NCBI GenBank assembly: GCA_002633005.1
Contig: NMRA01000354.1
Coordinates: 409,782 to 473,781, forward strand
DNA from: Phoronis australis
Taxonomy: Eukaryota; Phoronida; Phoronidae
DNA length: 64,000 bases
Reading direction: 5' to 3'
The notes beneath the pieces are model-generated. The model saw nothing but the letters and a program-made list of their open reading frames with translations, made no database searches and was not told the origin of the DNA. Numbering within the stretch: the first letter of the stretch is position 1; each line of letters starts with the position of its first letter. Below are positions 24,801 to 33,800 of the stretch, one piece after another. Position numbers and translations under genes: made by a program.

Positions 24801-27800
24801 TTGGCAGACCTATAAACTATAGATATAACGTTTAACATTACCTGTATCATCAGCTTCTTTCTTCTGGCTAAATTGTCCAAATGGCCGTTCTGGAACTGAA
24901 ATTTAAACACAGTTGAATGTCAACTATGCTTCCTTCTATAGATAATCTTACAGACAGTAACTTGTCAAACAAAATGCTTTCAATAATAGGTACAAACTTT
25001 AGTACAAACAAGTTTAACTGGTAATCTCAATATCACGATTCTCATGTTTTACTCCACACGGTCACTGTAGTAATCAACATGGCCGAAACACTTCACTATT
25101 TTTCGTAAGTCAGTTTCAGTTGTTAGCTCAGAGTATAGGGTTTTCTTTCAAAAAAGACTAAATACTAAATCTCTCTATACTGCTAGTACTCACCCTTCTC
25201 AGAACTTTTCATCTGACTAGCTGGAAGGCAATCATCATCATTTTCATCATCATTGTCATCGTCGTCATCACCAAGGCGACCAGACACTTGCTGACTCTTT
25301 GTTTTGGCAGATTTCAAGAACTTGGCTCTCTTCTCTTGTCTCAGTTCCTCATCTTCAGCTGCAAATGAACAGGGCCAGAGGGATAAGTAATACTGGTCAA
25401 CTATGCACACATCACGTGCACATCACAAAGGATAATCGAAAGCACTAACAAGTTATAATGCCCATATATATAAATCTAAGTTAAAATGCCCATATATGTA
25501 AATCTAAGTTACAATGCCCATATAATTATGTAAATTTAAGATATTATGCCCATATAAATTATGTAAACCTAAGTTATAATGCCCATATATGTAAATCTAA
25601 GTTATAATGCCCATATATGTAAATCTTGGAACTGGAGAGGAAATATAGATCATAAACATTTTAAGACTGGTCTGCACGCCACCTGTTGGTCACATCACAT
25701 GACCTAATGAACATAAGCCCTAGCCGGGGACAGAAATCTTTTTCGACTTATGTTCATTCGGTCGCGTGATGTGGCCAATGAGAGGTGTGCAGGCCAGACT
25801 TAAAATGTTTGTGAATTGAAGGAGATATTTACAGTACATGCCAACAGCAAGTAGACAAAAATCCATCTCTGTTTCCCAGCCATGACAGATAATGACCTGT
25901 CATATTGACGTCTGCTTACATTCAGCCGTCATGACGGTCCAGGAATCTTACACATGCTAACCCTTCACGCAGTCCAGGACATTTTGTCTAATTATTTTTG
26001 GCATATACTGTAGTCACACCGTTTCCAGATGAGCAAAAGCTCGTAAAAATAACAAGTACAAGGTACCTAGTCTTCCTCCCTCTCAAACCACACAGTCATT
26101 TTTTCTCACAACAACTACTTAATGAAAAGAATTCTATTTGTAAGAAAAGAACAGTGGTGCATGGCAATGAAATATAACTCATGAGAAAATACATGCATGC
26201 ATGAGAACAGAACGTTGCCACCTGGTGGCAAAGACCAGTTCTTGCTATCACTTATTGCCCATTACAAACCTTCATCATCTCCATCATCGCCTTCTTCATC
26301 AAGATGAAGGTTGAAGCCTCCAGCAGAGTCCTCATCATCTTCACACTCTTCTTCAATGAATGGGTTGACCTAGACAAGTTCAAGCAGTGCTCCACTTTAG
26401 CATATATTGATTTACTGCCTTCTAGAGACTTAATCATGCATTAACAAAACGAAGCTCATGGGAGGTAAAATACTATGACACAAGGTAAATTTGATTAGAA
26501 AAACCAAGACCTCACTCCCTGAATTTGAGTGGCAAATAAATAAGCTGTAGTGTACAATTCAACAAACTGTTCAAAGTCAAAGGCATTGTTTTTTATTAAA
26601 AAAAAAACACGAAAGATTAAGAGGTTCTTCAGAAATTGTTTTGTTTTAATCAATAAATGCTGTACAGAAAGAGCTGATGTTCATATGAATACAGAAAAGC
26701 AGAAATAAATTTATAGTTTTTGAATGATATTACAAAACATTTAACCATCAAAATCCGGTTTAATACAAATGCAAAGCAAATTTGATATGAACTTCCGCCT
26801 CACAATGCATACAGCGTTCCTCACTGACATGAATACAGTTTTACTGTTGAACAGTGAGTTGCAGTGCAGACATAAAACAACTAAAAAGCATATTGAGGCA
26901 TGACAAATCGTTCATCACTTGTCTGACATCACTCAGAAGTGTGTTTGCGGTTCAACATTTCAAATACTAGGTCAATAATACATGGCATTTTTCTACCTCT
27001 GCATATAACGTACAATAATTTCAGGATGTAGGAATCGCACTTCTTTATGAAAGGTACGGTGCAAGAAGAAGTCATACACCTTCTTAAATTTGTGTATAAT
27101 TCATTCGACGTCAGTCTACCAGATAGAGCTGTTGCGTTACTCGCAGTATCTTTAATTCATTCTGATGGCCATTATTATTGCTCAAAAAGATTTTACTCTC
27201 ACAATAAAAAAAGTGTTTCAGTTGTTTAGTCCTCTTCAACCAACCTACTGACGCAAACTAAGAAAATCCTTGTTAGCGTCACTTGATAACTGACGGCTTT
27301 AAAGTATTACAAAACTGTAGATGGAGTAACATACACTAGTAACACACCCACCTCCTTATCTCCTTCAGCCTCCATTAGCGCGCCATCACCTTCCACACCC
27401 TCTTCCTCGTCCTCGTCATACTCAGCGTCAGTATCTGATTGGTCAGTCAGCTCAGCCTCTTCTTCATCTTCAAACCCTTCTTCATTGTCAAGGTCATAAG
27501 CTTCAACTCTCTTCTGTCTGGCTTCTTCCCGTTTCTTCCTCATCTTCTCTTGGAGAGCTGATTTAAGCTTAGACAGCTTTGCACCTGGTGTTACACGACA
27601 GGGGAGATTATTTCTCAGTTTGGTGCTATTTGATGTAAGGGCTGTTCCAGTAAAATCTGTATGGGAGGGGGGGGGAAGGCACCTTTTTTTCGCACCCACC
27701 ACCCATATTTTTCATTTGTTTCTTCAGCCTACCACCCGTAATTTTTTATAAGTTTGAAATGCAACCACCCGTAATTTTTTTTTGTTCTTGTGGTTGACTG

Positions 27801-30800
27801 CACAGGCGCTTGAGTTTATCTGTTCCTCCATCACCACTAACGTCATTCATTACTAAGAAAACATATGTTTCTTATATATGGTTATTAGCCATCGAGAAAT
27901 TCGAGCACCTGTGGTTAAATGGTGTTATGGGCATGCCGATGAGGAGATCGGAGGGAGTGAAAAAGTCGGAGCTTTTTGCAAGTTACATTTTTGTTTCAGT
28001 TTTTGATTCTGTTCGGATTGTTTATAAAATTTACTAAAATTACCCACCATCAAACATTTATGGCCCAATGAAACAACAACGACCTGTAAATTTTTATTTT
28101 TTTGAAATACGACCACCAGCCATTTTGAATTTAAATTAAACGCAACCACCCATAAATTTTTATTTCAGTTGCCTTCCCCCCCTCCCACACAGATTTTGCT
28201 GGAACAGCCCTAATAAGAACAGCTATGACAGGACACTACATTTCTTCCATTAATTAAAGTCACTTTTACAACATAGAAAAGTTCACATTCTACAGTCAAA
28301 CTGGCAATTAACCACAGTGACCCTTATCTGTAAATGAATACAGAGACACCATGTTTAATAGAACATCTCTAGAAAATGAAATTAAATAATCTCCACAGCA
28401 GTCTTCACTGCTCTGTGGATTGAGCTCATAATTTAGGAACTGAGGAGGTTCACAGAACAAGAATAAGAAGGTCTGTGATCAAGCAACTTTGTTACCTCAC
28501 CAAACTTTAAACGCAAGGACTGATCAGCAATACAGATAAATTTGACCACACTGTTACCTGACCAGACTTTTCAAACAAAAGGACCAATCAACAGCATGGG
28601 TAAATTTGAACACACCGTTACCTGATCAGACTTTCAATCACAGGGGCAGATTAATAGTACGTCGAGTAAATTTGAACACACCGTTTTACCTGACCAGACC
28701 CACCAACTGTACACTCAGGTAAATTTGAACACACCTGGTTTCTGCAGCTGTGGATCCATTTCCTCTTCTCCCTCAATAGTTACTGTGAATGTCTTCAGTT
28801 TCAGCTGATCATTATCACCATCATCTTTTTCTTTACAAACAATGCTGCAAATACATTCTCCTATTGAATGGTCTATGGTGAGAGCAACTACAAGCCTTGC
28901 AACGCTTTTGGTACCTTGAAATCAAATAGATGTTGCCATGCCGTCAGTTACCGACGAATAAAAATATAATATAGTAAAATAGTCATTTTAGTGCAATAAA
29001 AAAATTAAAGTAGTCCATGAATAATGATGGGATAATTTTCCACAAGTACCAACATGGCTGAAGACCACAGTGAGCCAAAGTGGATCAAACTGGTAACTAA
29101 TGAAATAACAAACTTAATGCTGCTTAAGGTCTTGTATGACCCTATGGACAAGTCCATGTATTTTGCCAAATGTCTCCACAACTATAGATTTTAACTCAGT
29201 AAAAGTGTCCGTTTTTTAAGAGCAAAAGCCAGTGGAATCAGTCAATCTCCACTGAAAAAAAAATATTATAAAAGTTAAAAAATTCAAACCTTCTTGACCA
29301 GAAGCTACTTTAATATATAAAACAGCATAAATTTGTTGAAATTTAGCAGTTATGGCAGACAACATCAGGGGTAAGTGTACCTGGCTACCGAGTCATTCAA
29401 ATTCTACCGAGTCAATCAAACTCTAATAAATAATACTTATCCCCCTGTATTACCTCATTTCAACGTCCCTCTTTTTTTCTGCACCTTTTGACTTGGAATG
29501 CTTCATTGCTCGGTCCAACAATGCATTAATACCGGAATGTTTCTTAACATCGGCATCAAGGTCTATTACACAGTTACTCGATGCCATCAGTTTCGGCGTA
29601 AACGACTTCCACTCAGGGAGTGCCAAATCCGCGAGCAGTTTCTTTTTAAATGCAGCACATTTTGTCTGGGTAGTCTCTTCACTATCCAAGTCGACAATGT
29701 CTTTTGTTTCCGTCACTGATTCCTCAGTCGACTTTACACTCGTGTCTTCAGCTTCATCTGATTTACAACCACCATTCACAGTCTCTGACTCGATTAATTC
29801 TCTGTTGCCTTCACTTGTTTCCACTTGTGAGTCACTGCTGTTTAAAACATTGTCTTCCACAGTATTAGCTGGTGCCAGTGCGGTATCTGCACTCTGACCT
29901 TTGACTTCCTCATTTGTTTCATCAGTCACAAGATCAGGCAACTCGTCATCAGGTAATATCTTACAGTCATTTGGTTTGTCACCCACAGTAACAACGGGAG
30001 ATGGGTCTTGCAAAACTTTGCTAGTGTCTTGTGACCGAGGTCTCTGCCTGTCTTTAAATTTGCGCGACACGTACGGCGACTCGGCCACTCCAGTTTTTGC
30101 AAGGATTTTACTGAAACAGAGACGATGACATGGATGAGCAACAATTACTAAATGAACAAATGCAAAGTCATATTTATAAATATGAACACAAAAATGTTAA
30201 TCCAACACAATAAAAACATGCATCATTGATACCTGCACAATTTTATCACGTTATCACGTGTAATATCTAACTTACTGAATAGGAGCCCTAAGAGGCACAC
30301 TGTCGGCCACTTTCTGCCGACGCTTCTCCAAGATTTCCTTTAGGGATAACGGCTTCGGTTGGTGATAGGGTAAATTGACTCTGGATTCTGAAACAGATAA
30401 CTCTCAGTCAACACTGAACCAACGCAACGCCATTCTCAGTCATTTCATTTCCTATTGAAAGGAAAACAAGTTGGCTGCTTCTCACCATTGTTTCATGAAC
30501 AGGTAAAGATCAAGCCAATTCGATAAAACAACACTCGATTTTTCAGTGACAGAAAATCTGAAAAGTTCATGCAGATCATTGTGAAAGAGTCAGACTGAAA
30601 TTTCAGAACTGAATTTACTGGATAGAAATCAACACTTTACAGGAACTTCAAATACCAAACATTAGTTTATCAGTCAATAATCATTCCCAATTGACTTGTT
30701 ACACAAAGAGAGAGCTGTAATGGACTACATTAAAGAAGTGGCCAACAGCATTGGGACTGACCCCTGGTGAGTCTCTGTGATTCACTGTGTAGTTCCTGGA

Positions 30801-33800
30801 TCTCTTGCTGAGCAGCAGTTTTGCTTTTTCTCGAAGAAGTCGTCCTTTTCCCTTTTGCTGCACCTTTCATCTGAAATGAAGAGATAATTAAGACACGAAG
30901 CTTATGACTCATGGCCAGAAACCCGCGTTCCATCTAAGAAGCAAACTTTTGATTTAGGCCATTTACGGCTAGGAAAACGAGCTCAATGTGTTCCTTACTC
31001 GGACAGGAAGTGATTTCTGAGTTTGCATACAACTGACAGTTTATTTTTTGATACCGTGTTTATGCTTTGTGACAAGCTAACTTATTGTGCATCGTCTCAT
31101 GCAATAACGAACTGAAATCACTTCAAATTTCACTAATTTAAAAGAACAATTTGAGACTACTTTCATTACCACACGTGGTCTAAATCAAAACTTTGTTTTC
31201 TATGGTGGAAGATGGATTTGTAGCAGTTTTAAATGAGAAATAATTAAGTGATATATATATATCGGATACTAAGTGTGTAATAACCATGTTATAACTCACA
31301 AGTCCATAAAACAGCCTTCAGTACGCGACTGGAAAAGCCTTAACCACATGTCTGAACAATTTTGAACTCGAACTTAAAGTGAAGGAAAATAAACCCACGT
31401 CAACTGATACCAATTTTAACAAGCGGAAAAGTGGCCCAGTTGTTCATGTAAAGCACTTCCCCTAAGAGGTCTTTGCATAATCCTAAAGTGCCACTGACAA
31501 TCTTTCCACCCACTACAAAGATTTAGCAGAACGTCCGTCTCTTCAATAAAAATATAAAAATTCGGTCCAGACGCTTCTCTTATTGCTGTTGACCAAAGTA
31601 CAGGTCACAGGTCACAGGTACATACACGTAATAAATTAACATTCAGCTATCATCTTGAGGACCTTACTTTCTTTAGTTTTTTCTTTAACGCTTCACTCAT
31701 CTCCAGATCACCATCTTCCTCGTCTTCTTTCTCAGATTCAGAAGTGTTACTATGGCGACTATGGTTTTCTCCATCGTCACCTTCATCGTCATAGAGATCT
31801 TTGTTCAGTGACAGGTTACCGAGATCGTCCTAAAAATTGCATAATATTCATTAGCTGAAACATGATACCACTCTAAATCCCCTAATATCAGAATAAGGCT
31901 TCAAAGGTGTGTACTTATCCAATTGGGCTTTTTACTTTCATAAAATGAACCTCTGGATATTCTTTACAGTGACAGAATTCAATTTCCAATGGCAGCAAAA
32001 CAATTGAAAATACCAACGACCCAAGAAAACACCTCAGACTTTATTGAGGATGGCCAACCCTAAAATTGCGAACTTAATGGCACATGTATGCATTGTTGCA
32101 TGTACGCATTGCCTGTGACCTGAGTTGTCAATGGAAATAGATTCCTGTCAGGGTAGCAAATATTTTGAGACCAATTTTATGAGAGGAAAATGCCTAATTC
32201 AATTTTCAACTTTTGTTTATTATCTAGCTAAAGAAGAGCAGGTTTAACATCTGAAAAAATGAACAAACTGATACCGATTAATTACAGCAGTTATAAATTC
32301 ACCTTTCATCACAATATTGTCTCTAACTAGTTCTTCAGGAATTCACTAGGTGGTGCATGTCATGGTTTTAATGAGATAGAGCAACTCTGTTTCTAATTTT
32401 TGTAAGTGAAATACTTGTACAGCTGACATATTATCCCTTGTTTTAACACTGTTCGAAATCAAGGGTGTTTATTGTTCACTGAACAGTTTTTATCCAAGAT
32501 ATCAACAATGAATTCCACTACCTTATTTGAATCTCCAACTTCGTCATCTTTCAATGAACTATCACAATCTGAATCTGTGAAAAGAAAACCAGAATTAGTA
32601 GTGAGAAAACTGATAATTTAAATCTCTTTTAAGTCCATGCAGTACTATCTTTGAAAACCATTATTTTGGTTCATGTTTCACGGTGGACGTATCATTTTCG
32701 TTTCAATATGGCGAACTAGCATTTCTAATCGCACATGATAAAAGAATTGACCAAATACAACTCAATGATTGCTTCAAGATTTGCTCCTGCTAACTTGACT
32801 TATTACAATTTGAAGTTTGTGATTTCAGCTTGACCTGATTTAGCAGGGCATGGGTCTTTTAAACCAAATTTTAATAAACGTAAGAACCAACAAACAAGGG
32901 TTATCACAAAGAAACTGAGGTAGAGTGTGTAGGTTAGTAGTCCGTGTCAGTGATGACTTACCAGATTCTACAGTGGGTCTTTTGGTTATAACCTCTTCAT
33001 CATCACTACCATGGTCGACAATCTTAGACACCTGCTCCAAAAATAAAAAAATCGTCAAAAACGTCTTACAAGGCGAAAATGTGAAATTACACATGTATGA
33101 AATCAGTGTCAGGCAAAACACCAATACCTTCTATGAACACAAGCTGTATATACTGTGAATACTGAGAATGACTGTGCTCACTGAAATGTATCATTGTTTG
33201 ATTTATTTTTATGAACATCCATAACATTGCGTGAAATTGAGCTAAAAGCAGGAATATCTCAGTTCTCAAATTTGGAAAAATGTGAATTATCTTCTATACA
33301 AAGTACCCGAGATGGTGTTCTGAGCCTTGTAGAACCAGTAAATGAGGGAAAATGTCTAAAATTAAATTTATAAAAACTATATTCTCAGTTTTACAAATTA
33401 TATATGTTGATAGTACATACAATAATAACCAACTTTCTCTAAGTCATTGTGTCGACATTATAACTTATATTTCTGTGACCAATTAAATTGGTGCCCATGA
33501 TATACTATGAAGCTTATTTTTCAAAATAAGTTAATGACGAAACATGAATAGTTTTGCAGCAACTGCATTATCATGACATAAAAATGATAAGGGTGAACAA
33601 AATAAAAACTGCAAATGAAGTATCACAGATGACACAATAAAGTCAAAAGTTTACTTTCACAGAGGCCCAAAATTATTTCCACAAGACTAAGAGAAATCAT
33701 TCTAAACTGAACAAATGAACGATATATTAAAGCTGACTGTGACTAAGGTATACCTTCCTAGACTTTGGTCGTATCAATATATCATCGTCACTGTCAGAGT

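Noticed and set aside
25449-25623. CRISPR-like repeat array
   Set aside because: Units are directly tandem with no unique spacers, and the setting is a eukaryotic intron.
29493-29897. Plus-strand 134-residue frame
   Set aside because: Antisense shadow of claspin exon 8.
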